A DNA stretch of 40,491 nucleotides, taken from Saprospiraceae bacterium. GTDB lineage: Bacteria; Bacteroidota; Bacteroidia; Chitinophagales; Saprospiraceae. Within the stretch, counting starts at the first letter, position 1; each line of letters opens with the position of its first letter. The notes below the pieces were generated by a model. That model searched no databases. It was not told where the DNA came from and saw nothing but the letters and a program-made list of their open reading frames with translations. The DNA is taken from positions 1 through 40,491 of the forward strand of contig JALHQW010000068.1 of the NCBI GenBank assembly GCA_022841745.1, in the 5' to 3' direction. Below, piece after piece: positions 24,756 to 32,922 of this stretch. The translations under genes were made by a program, and so were the position numbers.

Positions 24756-25472
24756 TTGTCGAAGAACCTCGTCATCATTCCCACCTACAACGAACTGGAG
24801 AATATTGGGAAAATGCTCGACGCCGTCATGGCGCTACCCGTTGCATTTGATGTCCTCGTAGTAGACGATGGGTCACCAGACGGCACCTCGGAAGTGGTGC
24901 GTGAAAAGAAATCCGAGTACCCACAGCGCATCTACTTGCTACAACGAAGTGGCAAATTGGGCTTAGGAACAGCCTATATCGAAGGATTTAAATACGGTAT
25001 AAAACAAGGCTACGATCATATTTTCGAGATGGATTGCGATTTCTCGCACAACCCAAATGACTTGGTGAGGCTCTTGCAATCGCTTGAAAAAGACGCAGAT
25101 ATGGTGATTGGTTCCCGCTACGTCAAAGGAGGCAATACCGTCAATTGGCCTTTTGACCGAAAAGTCTTGTCCTATGGTGCTTCTCTTTATGTTCGCCTCA
25201 TCACCTGGATGTGGATTAAAGACCCAACCGCAGGGTTTGTCGGTTACCGCCGAAAAGTGCTGGAAACCATTCAATTGGACAAAATCAGGTTTATTGGCTA
25301 TGCCTTCCAAATCGAGATGAAGTTCACCGCCTGGCGTTTCGGCTTCAAGCTCCGTGAAATACCCATCACCTTCACCGACCGCATAGAAGGTTCCTCCAAG
25401 ATGACCAAGGGCATCGTAAAAGAAGCCATTTTTGGCATCATCAAGCTGAAGCTCTACAGCCTCTTCCATTAA
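24756..25472 (+). CDS. Polyprenol-phosphate mannosyltransferase-like GT2 (DPM1 family)
   Basis: The 238-residue GT-A enzyme shows the DPM1-type pattern. VIIPTYNELENIG and VVDDGSPDGTSEVV bind the nucleotide sugar, EMDCDFSHNP contains the DxD metal site, and VIGSRYVKGG, DPTAGFVGYRR and RFIGYAFQIEMKF follow. It should transfer a hexose from a nucleotide sugar (GDP-mannose in characterised members) to a polyprenyl phosphate at the inner membrane face. No C-terminal transmembrane pair is present, as in short DPM1 forms. The start appears to be TTG: no in-frame ATG or GTG lies upstream of the essential PTYNE motif, and the first internal Met is residue 19, too late. Confidence 0.9.
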   Translation: MSKNLVIIPTYNELENIGKMLDAVMALPVAFDVLVVDDGSPDGTSEVVREKKSEYPQRIYLLQRSGKLGLGTAYIEGFKYGIKQGYDHIFEMDCDFSHNPNDLVRLLQSLEKDADMVIGSRYVKGGNTVNWPFDRKVLSYGASLYVRLITWMWIKDPTAGFVGYRRKVLETIQLDKIRFIGYAFQIEMKFTAWRFGFKLREIPITFTDRIEGSSKMTKGIVKEAIFGIIKLKLYSLFH

Positions 25473-25568
25473 TTCTTTTCTCCCTTACCAAGTCGAGTTG
25501 AATGCTGCTTGCCTCTCATGGCGAGTGGCACTGCCTTTTCCATTGTCCAAACCCTATTTGAAGGTCAA

Positions 25569-25630
25569 GTGGAAAAAAATGGGAATGAAATGCCTTTTGT
25601 GGAAATATGAAGTGGGAAAAAGTGGAAATG
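25569..25630 (+). promoter_or_regulatory. Possible second, upstream cluster of MraZ-like boxes
   Basis: GTGG or TGGG words occur at about 25569, 25580, 25599, 25612 and 25622. Only the last two (gtgggaaaaagtggaaa) have the exact 10-bp spacing. This is much weaker than the operator near mraZ, and may be chance in A/G-rich DNA. Confidence 0.35.
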
Positions 25631-25790
25631 TTCGAAAAAATATGAGAACAACAATGATACTGGATGAGTACCACATTGGCAGATTTTTGCCATTTTGTAA
25701 GCTATTTGATTTAGTTAATGTAATTAATATGCGAATATTTTAGGTCAACCCGTGCGATGTTGAAAAAAAATGAAAAAAAAATTCACTTTT

Positions 25791-25830
25791 TGTGGGAGAA
25801 AGTGGGAATTTTTGGGGAAAAGTGAATACT
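25791..25830 (+). promoter_or_regulatory. MraZ operator: 10-bp-spaced TGGGA boxes upstream of mraZ
   Basis: Four consecutive decamers, tgtgggagaa, agtgggaatt, tttggggaaa and agtgaatact, place TGGGA at 25793 and 25803, TGGGG at 25813 and a degenerate TGAAT at 25823. The TGGG-N6 spacing is what MraZ recognises in E. coli. The last boxes overlap the -7 element at 25827, so bound MraZ should repress the dcw promoter (autoregulation). Confidence 0.88.
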
Positions 25831-25834
25831 TTTG
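25827..25834 (+). promoter_or_regulatory. dcw promoter -7 element TACTTTTG
   Basis: TACTTTTG fits TAnnTTTG and lies 25 bp before the mraZ ATG. No TTG is present at 17-23 bp upstream, where the MraZ boxes lie instead. Confidence 0.6.
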
Positions 25835-25859
25835 GCCGACAAATTGATTAAAGCAGCAC

Positions 25860-26333
25860 ATGTACCAACTTCTAGGTGAATATGAGTGCAAAGTTGACCC
25901 GAAGGGGCGGCTGAGACTGCCAAGCGGCTTGCTTGAGCAGTTGCCAGCCGACGAGCGGGACAATTTTGTGGTCAACCGGGGATTGGAAAAATGCTTGGTG
26001 CTGTATCCCAAAAAAGTTTGGGATGCAAAATCTGCGCAAGTTAACAATGTAAATGAATTTGACCTAAATGCAAGGTTGTTTCAGCGCCAGTTTTACCGTG
26101 GCGCCACGGCCTTGAAGCGTGACAACGCCGACCGACTCAACTTCCCGAACCAACTGCTCGAATGGGCAGGCATATTGCCGGGAGATGGGGAAGTGGTACT
26201 GGCTACCGTCAATGATAAGGTCGAAATCTGGTCAGCCGCCGAGTACGATTTGCAAATGAACAACGAACTCGACATGGCACAGCTTGCGCAGGTGGTAATG
26301 GCAGCAGACAAAGGGGTTGCAAAGCCTATATAA
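25860..26333 (+). CDS. mraZ: Transcriptional regulator MraZ
   Basis: The 157-residue protein contains two AbrB/SpoVT-like half domains, each with the DxxxR signature: D13PKGR17 in the first and D88NADR92 in the second. MraZ forms ring-shaped oligomers that bind repeated TGGG boxes and control the dcw cluster. The matching operator is immediately upstream (25791-25830). As first gene of the cluster it is followed after 9 bp by rsmH. The length is typical, with a short C-terminal extension. Confidence 0.97.
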   Translation: MYQLLGEYECKVDPKGRLRLPSGLLEQLPADERDNFVVNRGLEKCLVLYPKKVWDAKSAQVNNVNEFDLNARLFQRQFYRGATALKRDNADRLNFPNQLLEWAGILPGDGEVVLATVNDKVEIWSAAEYDLQMNNELDMAQLAQVVMAADKGVAKPI

Positions 26334-26342
26334 TTCAACCGC

Positions 26343-27239
26343 ATGGCCTACCACATTCCCATTCTCGCAAAAGAAAGCATCGAAGGCCTAAACATCAAAA
26401 AAGAGGGTGTTTACTTAGATGCAACCTTCGGCGGTGGTGGCCACAGCCGGTTGATATTGAATGAATTGGGGGAAAAAGGGCGGTTGTTCGCCTTTGACCA
26501 AGACGATGATTCGCTCCGCAACTTGATTGAGGATGAGCGTTTCACCTTCAACCACCACAATTTCCGCTACGTGAAGCAATTTCTTCGCTTGCATGGCGTG
26601 AAACAGGTGGATGGCATCTTGGCCGACCTTGGAGTCAGTTCCCACCAACTCGACGAGGCCGAACGTGGCTTCTCGTTCCGTTTCGATGCCGACCTCGATA
26701 TGCGGATGAATCGCTCGGAGGAGGTCACGGCAGCAACGGTTTTGAAAACTTATTCAGCAGCAGAACTGCAAACGATTTTTGGCGAATACGGCGAAGTGCG
26801 AAACGCAAAGACGCTAGCCCAAAAAATCGTCCAAGAACGGGAGCACCGCCCCATCCGCACCATCGGCGACTTGCTCGGCATCGTCGAGCCGCTGGTCAGG
26901 GGGCCTAAGAACCGCTACCTGGCGCAGGTTTTCCAAGCCCTGCGGATTGAGGTGAACGACGAGATGGGCGCTTTGAGGGAATTCCTCGAAGCAACGCTTG
27001 ACATCCTCAAGCCCGGCGGCAGGCTCGTGGTCATCAGCTTCCACAGCCTCGAAGACCGTATGGTAAAGAACCTGCTGAAAGCTGGAAACGTGGAAGGCGA
27101 GGTGAAAAGCGACTTCTACGGCAAAATTGAAAGACCTTTTGAGCAGATAAATAAAGGTGTAATCACTCCTTCGGAAGATGAAATGGCTAAAAACGGAAGA
27201 GCAAGGAGTGCGAAATTAAGGATTGGAATCCGCAAGTAG
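26343..27239 (+). CDS. rsmH: 16S rRNA (cytosine-1402-N4)-methyltransferase RsmH (MraW)
   Basis: RsmH methylates N4 of C1402 in the ribosomal P site using S-adenosylmethionine. The 298-residue product contains the SAM-binding motif YLDATFGGGGHSRLIL and the highly conserved DLGVSSHQLDEAERGFSFR and DMRMN stretches. Further on are QVFQALRIEVNDE and VVISFHSLEDRMVKN. The C-terminal NGRARSAKLRIGIRK matches the NpRarSAKLR signature. It has the usual dcw position between mraZ and ftsL. Confidence 0.98.
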   Translation: MAYHIPILAKESIEGLNIKKEGVYLDATFGGGGHSRLILNELGEKGRLFAFDQDDDSLRNLIEDERFTFNHHNFRYVKQFLRLHGVKQVDGILADLGVSSHQLDEAERGFSFRFDADLDMRMNRSEEVTAATVLKTYSAAELQTIFGEYGEVRNAKTLAQKIVQEREHRPIRTIGDLLGIVEPLVRGPKNRYLAQVFQALRIEVNDEMGALREFLEATLDILKPGGRLVVISFHSLEDRMVKNLLKAGNVEGEVKSDFYGKIERPFEQINKGVITPSEDEMAKNGRARSAKLRIGIRK

Positions 27240-27321
27240 ATTTTTGGCAACAAAGCGAGAACCGTGATTTACCCTCACGCCGACTGCCCGCTGCCAACTG
27301 TCGAACTGCAAACTAGCAAGT

Positions 27322-27645
27322 ATGATGGCACAACAAAAAAAATCACTCGGGAGCTATTTGGAGATAGGGAGCTTTGGTGCTTCCCTCATCTTGAAGAACC
27401 TGCCTTTCGTGTTGTTCCTGAGTTTTCTCACCATCATCTACATTGCCAACGCCCACTATGCGGAGAAGCAGGTGCGGCAAATCCAAACCTTGCAGAACGA
27501 AGTCAAAGAACTGAAGCGTCAATATAATTCTTTGAAATCCGACATCATGTACAAGAGCCGTCTGGCAGAGGTGGGCGACAACGTAGAAGCCCTCGGCCTC
27601 CGCAAGACCTCCGGCAGGGTGCACCGGATTGTTGTGGAAGATTAA
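27322..27645 (+). CDS. ftsL: FtsL-like cell division protein
   Basis: This small 107-residue bitopic protein has a single membrane helix (about 28-46, FVLFLSFLTIIYIANAH) after a short cytoplasmic part. A periplasmic coiled coil follows (about 47-80, with QIQTLQNEVKELKRQYNSL) and then a short conserved tail. Its size, topology and place between rsmH and ftsI support the FtsL role, stabilising the FtsQLB divisome complex and activating FtsWI. Sequence identity within FtsL is low, so this rests mostly on topology and context. The ATG at 27322 is followed by a second ATG, and either could be used. Confidence 0.8.
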   Translation: MMAQQKKSLGSYLEIGSFGASLILKNLPFVLFLSFLTIIYIANAHYAEKQVRQIQTLQNEVKELKRQYNSLKSDIMYKSRLAEVGDNVEALGLRKTSGRVHRIVVED

Positions 27646-27661
27646 ACAAACAGCAGTAGAA

Positions 27662-27726
27662 AGGTATGGAGGTTTGAGGTATGTAGGTTTGGGCCACATA
27701 CCTTCAAACCTCATACCTCCATACCT
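27662..27726. repeat. Palindromic repeat between ftsL and ftsI
   Basis: The left arm aggtatggaggtttgaggta (from 27662) pairs imperfectly with a right arm ending tcatacctccatacct (to 27726), around the centre gggccacat. Read as RNA it gives a hairpin with about 30-bp arms in the dcw transcript. No T-run follows, so read-through is expected. Confidence 0.88.
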
Positions 27727-27733
27727 CTAAGAG

Positions 27734-29878
27734 ATGGCTTTCAACGTCAAAAACGAAGTCCTTGTACGGGTGTACATCGTCCTTGCGGCGATTGTTGGAG
27801 TTGCGATTGCAATAGCATGGCAAACCATCAACATCAATGTGGTGGAGGGCGAAAAATGGCGCAGCAAGGGCGAAGACCTCTACATAAAAGAGGTGCCAAT
27901 GGAAGCCGAGCGAGGCAACATCCTGACCGAAGATGGTAGCATGTTGGCCACCTCGATGCCGTTCTTTGACATCTCGTGGGATCCCAATTCCAACGCCATT
28001 GACACAACCTTTTGGACCTCCAAGTCCTTCGATAGCTTGGCCTATTATCTTGCCACCTATGTGAACCCAACTATGACGCCGGGTGCCATGAAATCGTACC
28101 TGTGGCAACAAAAAACCAGTGGCAAGCGCTACGTTGAAATCAAAAAGAACGCCACGCTGGAGCAGAAAGAACTCATCACGAGTTTCCCACTGTTCAGCCT
28201 CGGACAGTTCAAGGGCGGCCTCATCGTCGTGCAGAAATACAACAGGGAGCGGCCTTTTGGCCTCTTGGCCAACCGCACCATTGGTTATGTGCAAGGTGAT
28301 TCCATCAATGTGGGCATCGAAGGTGCTTACAACGACTTTTTGCAAGGAGAAGAAGGTACCCAGCTAATGTACCGGGTAGGCGGTGGCATGTGGATTCCGC
28401 TGCAAAACCTCTCTAAAATCGAACCTAAGCCGGGTCAGGATGTCGTCACGACCCTTGACATCAACCTACAGGATATCGCTGAAAGCGCCCTTGTGAAAGC
28501 TGTCGTGCGGCACAAGGCGGAGAGCGGCGTAGCCATTTTGATGGATGTAAAAACAGGTGCCATCAAAGCAATGGCAAACGTCGGTTGGACGAAGGATGGC
28601 AAGGTATGGGAAACCTACAACCACGCCATTGGTTCGGCAACAGAGCCAGGCTCCACCTTCAAGACGGCCTCCATGTTGGCGCTACTCGAAGACGGCTACG
28701 TGGACCTAGAAGACAGCATTGACCTCGAACAAGGTGTGACCATCTACCATGATGCAGAGCTGAAGGACGCACACCCGCACAGCCTCAATCGGGTATCGGT
28801 GAAACATGCTTTCGGGATGTCCTCCAACGTGGGCATTTCACGGCTTGTGGACAATAATTATGGCACAAAAAACAAGGCCGACCGCTATATCGGACGGTTG
28901 CGTGACTTCTACCTCGACCAGCCCACCGGCATCGAAATCGGTGGAGAAGTAGAGCCATACATCAAAAAGGCGTACAGCAATGACGATGGATGGAGTGGTA
29001 CCTCACTTCCGTGGATGGCCATAGGCTATGAATTGACCATCACGCCGTTGCAACAGCTTGGATTTTACAATGCCATTGCAAACGACGGGGTCTATGTGAA
29101 GCCTTATATGGTGCGTGAAGTGCAGCAGTACGGCGAGACCTTGAAACGATTCCCAGTAACGCAGGTTAATGGCCGAATAGCCTCGAAAAAAGCCATCAAG
29201 CAAGTACAGCAACTGCTCGAATGCGTGGTGGACAGCTCCTGGGGAACGGCTTATGCGCTCCGTGCAGAATCGTATCGCTACGCTGGTAAAACGGGCACTG
29301 CCCAGCTCAACTACCAGCGCCTGAACGAAAAAACGAAAGTAGGTGGCTACCAGGCCAGCTTCGCCGGGTACTTCCCAGCGGAAAACCCGGTTTACTCCTG
29401 CATCGTGCTCATCAGCAAGCCGAAAGAGGCGGGCATTTATGGCGGCGCAGTGGCGCTCCCAGTTTTCAAGGAAATCGCCGATAAGGCCATCGCCACCCGC
29501 AAGGAACTTTACCCCGTGTTGAACACGGGCGATGCAGTGGCCTTCGAGGCCAAACAAATGCCAGACAAAGACGCTGGCTACCGTACTGATATTCAGTACA
29601 TTATGAGCGAGCTTGGCCTCGATTATTACAACAAGGCCGACGGCGATTGGGCGGTATTGCGCAGCGCCGAACCCGACTCGCTCAAATTGATGAAACGAAT
29701 CGTCGAGGAGAAACAAGTGCCGAACGTTATCGGTATGGGACTCCGTGACGCCCTTTTTATACTGGAAAACAAAGGTTTGAAAGTGCAGTTCGGTGGTGGC
29801 TACGGCAAGGTGGTGACGCAATCCATCACGCCGGGCACGAGGGTTGCGGGGCAGACGGTTTGGTTGAGACTAGGGTAA
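27734..29878 (+). CDS. ftsI: Septal peptidoglycan transpeptidase FtsI (PBP3-type) with C-terminal PASTA domain
   Basis: The 714-residue class B PBP has an N-terminal membrane anchor (about 14-36), a pedestal domain with the early ERGNILTEDG motif, and a transpeptidase domain with all three active-site motifs: S307TFK310, S363SN365 and K519TG521. After it, a PASTA domain (about 655-714) begins at VPNVIGMGLRDALFIL. PASTA on a septal PBP is known in several Bacteroidota and Gram-positive lineages and may bind peptidoglycan. It cross-links new septal wall made by FtsW. The gene is in the normal dcw position, separated from ftsL by an intergenic palindrome. Confidence 0.96.
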   Translation: MAFNVKNEVLVRVYIVLAAIVGVAIAIAWQTININVVEGEKWRSKGEDLYIKEVPMEAERGNILTEDGSMLATSMPFFDISWDPNSNAIDTTFWTSKSFDSLAYYLATYVNPTMTPGAMKSYLWQQKTSGKRYVEIKKNATLEQKELITSFPLFSLGQFKGGLIVVQKYNRERPFGLLANRTIGYVQGDSINVGIEGAYNDFLQGEEGTQLMYRVGGGMWIPLQNLSKIEPKPGQDVVTTLDINLQDIAESALVKAVVRHKAESGVAILMDVKTGAIKAMANVGWTKDGKVWETYNHAIGSATEPGSTFKTASMLALLEDGYVDLEDSIDLEQGVTIYHDAELKDAHPHSLNRVSVKHAFGMSSNVGISRLVDNNYGTKNKADRYIGRLRDFYLDQPTGIEIGGEVEPYIKKAYSNDDGWSGTSLPWMAIGYELTITPLQQLGFYNAIANDGVYVKPYMVREVQQYGETLKRFPVTQVNGRIASKKAIKQVQQLLECVVDSSWGTAYALRAESYRYAGKTGTAQLNYQRLNEKTKVGGYQASFAGYFPAENPVYSCIVLISKPKEAGIYGGAVALPVFKEIADKAIATRKELYPVLNTGDAVAFEAKQMPDKDAGYRTDIQYIMSELGLDYYNKADGDWAVLRSAEPDSLKLMKRIVEEKQVPNVIGMGLRDALFILENKGLKVQFGGGYGKVVTQSITPGTRVAGQTVWLRLG

Positions 29879-29885
29879 AAACATC

Positions 29886-31346
29886 GTGAAAACACTCACT
29901 AACATACTAAACACCAGCGAAATAAAAACCCTCCTCGGCTCAACGGACCAGGAGATAACCGCCTTGACATTGGACAGCCGAAAGGCAGCACCCGGCACCC
30001 TCTTCGCCGCCCTCCGGGGCACGGCGACCGACGGCCACGCCTACATCGGCAAGGCCATCGAGAACGGGGCGACGGCGGTGCTTTGCGAGGAACTGCCAAC
30101 AGAAAGGCACGACCACATAACCTATGTGCAGGTGGCGGACAGCGCCGAGGCTTTCGGAAGGATTGCCTCGGAATTTTACGACCGCCCCTCGGAAAAACTC
30201 AAGCTCGTCGGCGTGACCGGAACCAACGGGAAAACGACCACGGCGACGCTGCTCTACGACCTATTTACACAATTGGGCTATAAAGTTGGCCTGATTTCGA
30301 CGATTGAAAATAAAGTGAACAAACGCAGTGTGCACTCCACCCACACGACACCGGATGCTGGAGCCATCAACTTACTGATACAACAAATGGTGGAGGCAGG
30401 CTGCGATTTCGCCTTTATGGAAGTCAGCTCCCATGCTGCCATCCAAAGGCGAATCGCCGGTCTTTTTTTTGCGGGAGGCTTGTTTACTAATATTACGCAC
30501 GACCACTTGGACTATCACGGCACCTTCAGGGCCTACATAGATGCCAAGAAATTGTTCTTTGACAATTTGCCCAAAAGCGCCTTCGCACTCGTCAACACCG
30601 ACGATAAGCGGGGCGAGGTGATGCTGCAAAATACGAAGGCAAAGCACCACACGTTTGCGCTGCGCAAGGCAGCGGATTTTAAAGCAAGAATACTCGAAAA
30701 CAGTCTGAGCGGCCTTCACCTCGACCTCGATGGGGCGGACTTCCATGCCCGCCTCATTGGAGAGTTCAATGCCTACAACTTGCTCGGTGTTTACGGGGCG
30801 GCGGTGCTTTTGGGTCAAAACAAAGCGGAGGTGCTGCAAGCCCTAAGCAACTTGCGGGCCGCCGACGGTCGCTTCGACCAAGTGGTGAGCAAGGAGCGCA
30901 ACATCATCGGCATCGTGGACTATGCCCACACGCCCGATGCGCTTGAAAAAGTGCTTTCGACGATTGACCAGCTTCGCAAAGGCGGCGGACGAATCATCAC
31001 GGTTTGCGGCTGTGGAGGCGACCGTGACCGGACTAAGCGCCCACTCATGGCCAAAGTCGCCTGCGATTACAGCGACCAGGTCATCCTGACCAGCGACAAT
31101 CCCCGCTCTGAGGAGCCGGAGGCAATTCTGGCGGAGATGGAGGTAGGCGTCCCCATCGTTGCGAAGCGAAAAACGCTGACCATCACCGACCGCAGGCAGG
31201 CTATTAAGGCGGCCTGCCAAATGGCGCAATCGGGCGATGTGATTCTGGTAGCAGGCAAAGGCCACGAGAAGTACCAGGAAATCAAGGGCGTGAAACACGA
31301 TTTTGACGATAAAAAAGAACTAGCGGAAGCGCTGGGGATTGATTGA
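29886..31346 (+). CDS. murE: UDP-MurNAc-L-Ala-D-Glu:meso-diaminopimelate ligase MurE
   Basis: MurE adds the third residue of the peptidoglycan stem peptide in the cytosol, using ATP. The 486-residue product has the ATP-binding motif GVTGTNGKTTTA (residues 109-120), the central EVSSHA and ITHDHLDYHGTF segments, and VDYAHTPDALEK. The D404-N405-P406-R407 motif is the signature for meso-diaminopimelate rather than lysine. Translation starts at a GTG (29886), eight bases after ftsI ends. A 224-bp spacer with palindromic DNA separates it from mraY. Confidence 0.97.
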   Translation: MKTLTNILNTSEIKTLLGSTDQEITALTLDSRKAAPGTLFAALRGTATDGHAYIGKAIENGATAVLCEELPTERHDHITYVQVADSAEAFGRIASEFYDRPSEKLKLVGVTGTNGKTTTATLLYDLFTQLGYKVGLISTIENKVNKRSVHSTHTTPDAGAINLLIQQMVEAGCDFAFMEVSSHAAIQRRIAGLFFAGGLFTNITHDHLDYHGTFRAYIDAKKLFFDNLPKSAFALVNTDDKRGEVMLQNTKAKHHTFALRKAADFKARILENSLSGLHLDLDGADFHARLIGEFNAYNLLGVYGAAVLLGQNKAEVLQALSNLRAADGRFDQVVSKERNIIGIVDYAHTPDALEKVLSTIDQLRKGGGRIITVCGCGGDRDRTKRPLMAKVACDYSDQVILTSDNPRSEEPEAILAEMEVGVPIVAKRKTLTITDRRQAIKAACQMAQSGDVILVAGKGHEKYQEIKGVKHDFDDKKELAEALGID

Positions 31347-31404
31347 AATTTTGCCGATTTTATTTCTTTGGGAAGGCAAAAGGTGAGCATCACGGAACAC
31401 GCCG

Positions 31405-31484
31405 CTTTTGTCATCCTAAAAGGAACTGTCCACGTCACGCTTTCACACATGACGTTGCAGATTGCCTTCGGCTATGACAAAAAG
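31405..31484. repeat. Nested inverted repeats in the murE-mraY spacer
   Basis: The outer arms cttttgtcat (31405-31414) and atgacaaaaag (31474-31484) enclose inner arms acgtca (31432-31437) and tgacgt (31450-31455). The remaining 31347-31404 shows no feature. Confidence 0.7.
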
Positions 31485-31523
31485 GTAAAAAACACGAACG
31501 AACAACAACTTTAGGATGGAAGA

Positions 31524-31566
31524 AAGCGGGTACAATCCGAAATCCGTAATCCGAAATCCGCAATTG
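31524..31566. repeat. Direct repeats of aatccgaaatccg words just upstream of mraY
   Basis: The word atccg recurs four times with 6-8 bp spacing (aatccgaaatccgtaatccg and onward), ending a few bases before the mraY ATG at 31571. It resembles the cagtccg-type repeats elsewhere in the window. Confidence 0.8.
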
Positions 31567-31570
31567 AGAT

Positions 31571-32824
31571 ATGCTGTACCAACTTTTCCAATGGCTTGAG
31601 GACAAATACAACCTGCCGGGTGCGGGTTTGTGGGGATTTACGACGTTCCGGGCTGGGATGGGTTTGATTATCTCGCTGATAATCAGCATGTTGTTCGGTG
31701 GTCGCATCATCAACTTTTTGCGCAGCCTGCAAATTGGTGAGACGGTCCGTGACCTCGGTTTGGAAGGACAATTATCAAAAAAAGGGACGCCGACAATGGG
31801 CGGCGTCATCATCATCATGGGCATCGTCGTTCCGGTGCTGCTCGTGGCGGACTTGAATAATATCTACGTGCTCATCATGCTCTTGGTGACGACTTGGATG
31901 GCCATCATCGGCTTCATTGACGACTATATTAAGGTCTTCAAGAAGAACAAGGATGGCCTCAGTTCCCGGTCAAAACTGGTAGGGCAGGTGTTCTGCGGGC
32001 TACTTGTCGCCGTGATGATGATTCAGAGCGATGAGGTCAGCGTTCGCTTGGAGACAGAGGAGGCCAACGACCTCGGTTACGAGCAGGTCAGTGCCCCTTA
32101 CGACGTGCGGGACGCCAAGGGCGACACCATCGAAGTGGCGCACTACAAAGCGTATATCACGAACGTACCGTTCTTCAAGGAGAATCAATTAGATTACCAA
32201 AAATGGTTGCCAAAACGTTGGCAATCAGGTAATTATGTCTGGCTGATATTCGTACCGTTGGTGATTCTCATCATCACTGCTGTGTCGAATGCCGCCAATT
32301 TGACAGATGGGTTGGACGGCCTCGCAACGGGCGTCAGCAGCGTGGTGGCCACCTCACTTGCGGTGTTCGCCTTCGTGAGCGGCAATGTGATTTTGGCCAA
32401 CTACCTCAACGTGTTCTACCTCCCTGGCACGGGCGAGTTGGTGATTTTCGCCGCTTGTTTGCTGGGGGCTTGCACTGGGTTTTTATGGTACAATTCGTAC
32501 CCAGCGCAAGTCTTCATGGGTGATACTGGCAGTTTGACCTTGGGCGGCATCATCGCAGCGATGGCCTTGCTGCTCCGCAAAGAACTCCTTATCCCCATCA
32601 TGTGCGGGGTGTTTCTGGCGGAGAACCTGTCGGTGATGATTCAGGTGGCGTATTTCAAATACACGAAACGGAAGTACGGCGAGGGCCGAAGGGTCTTCTT
32701 GATGTCGCCGCTGCACCACCATTTCCAGAAAAAGGGAATGCCTGAGGCAAAGATTGTGACGAGGTTCTGGATAGTGAGCATTTTGCTGGCGGTGTTGACG
32801 ATATTGACGTTGAAAGTGAGGTAG
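31571..32824 (+). CDS. mraY: Phospho-N-acetylmuramoyl-pentapeptide transferase MraY
   Basis: MraY transfers phospho-MurNAc-pentapeptide from UDP to undecaprenyl phosphate, making lipid I at the inner membrane. The 417-residue, about 10-helix protein has the family motifs KKGTPTMGG, GFIDDYIKVFKKNKDGL (Asp pair), NAANLTDGLDGLATG, FMGDTGSLTLGG and SPLHHHFQ. It is about 55 residues longer than E. coli MraY because of a hydrophilic insertion between helices (about 155-215, around EEANDLGYEQVSAPYDVRD), an insertion also known in other Bacteroidota MraY as far as I recall. It is followed by a palindrome and the inserted kinase gene instead of directly by murD. Confidence 0.97.
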   Translation: MLYQLFQWLEDKYNLPGAGLWGFTTFRAGMGLIISLIISMLFGGRIINFLRSLQIGETVRDLGLEGQLSKKGTPTMGGVIIIMGIVVPVLLVADLNNIYVLIMLLVTTWMAIIGFIDDYIKVFKKNKDGLSSRSKLVGQVFCGLLVAVMMIQSDEVSVRLETEEANDLGYEQVSAPYDVRDAKGDTIEVAHYKAYITNVPFFKENQLDYQKWLPKRWQSGNYVWLIFVPLVILIITAVSNAANLTDGLDGLATGVSSVVATSLAVFAFVSGNVILANYLNVFYLPGTGELVIFAACLLGACTGFLWYNSYPAQVFMGDTGSLTLGGIIAAMALLLRKELLIPIMCGVFLAENLSVMIQVAYFKYTKRKYGEGRRVFLMSPLHHHFQKKGMPEAKIVTRFWIVSILLAVLTILTLKVR

Positions 32825-32877
32825 GGCAATCGGTTGAAAATTGATGAAAAATAGAATTGACCTGTTCAAATAGAAGC

Positions 32878-32913
32878 AATTATCAATTTCGTGGTATCAC
32901 GAAATTGATAATT
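32878..32913. repeat. Perfect 16-bp inverted repeat just upstream of the COG4185 kinase gene
   Basis: The arms aattatcaatttcgtg (32878-32893) and cacgaaattgataatt (32898-32913) are exact inverted copies around a 4-base centre gtat. It lies 9 bp before the kinase ATG and 53 bp after mraY. This could be an operator for a toxin-antitoxin-like pair, or one more intergenic palindrome; no T-run follows. Confidence 0.92.
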
Positions 32914-32922
32914 AGAAACAAA

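Noticed and set aside
25498-25743. 81-codon open frame upstream of mraZ
   Set aside because: It runs across A/G-rich DNA with MraZ-like boxes and has no family features; the region is better read as regulatory.
29003-29821. 272-codon minus-strand frame opposite ftsI
   Set aside because: It is a shadow of the transpeptidase domain, whose three active-site motifs are all on the plus strand.
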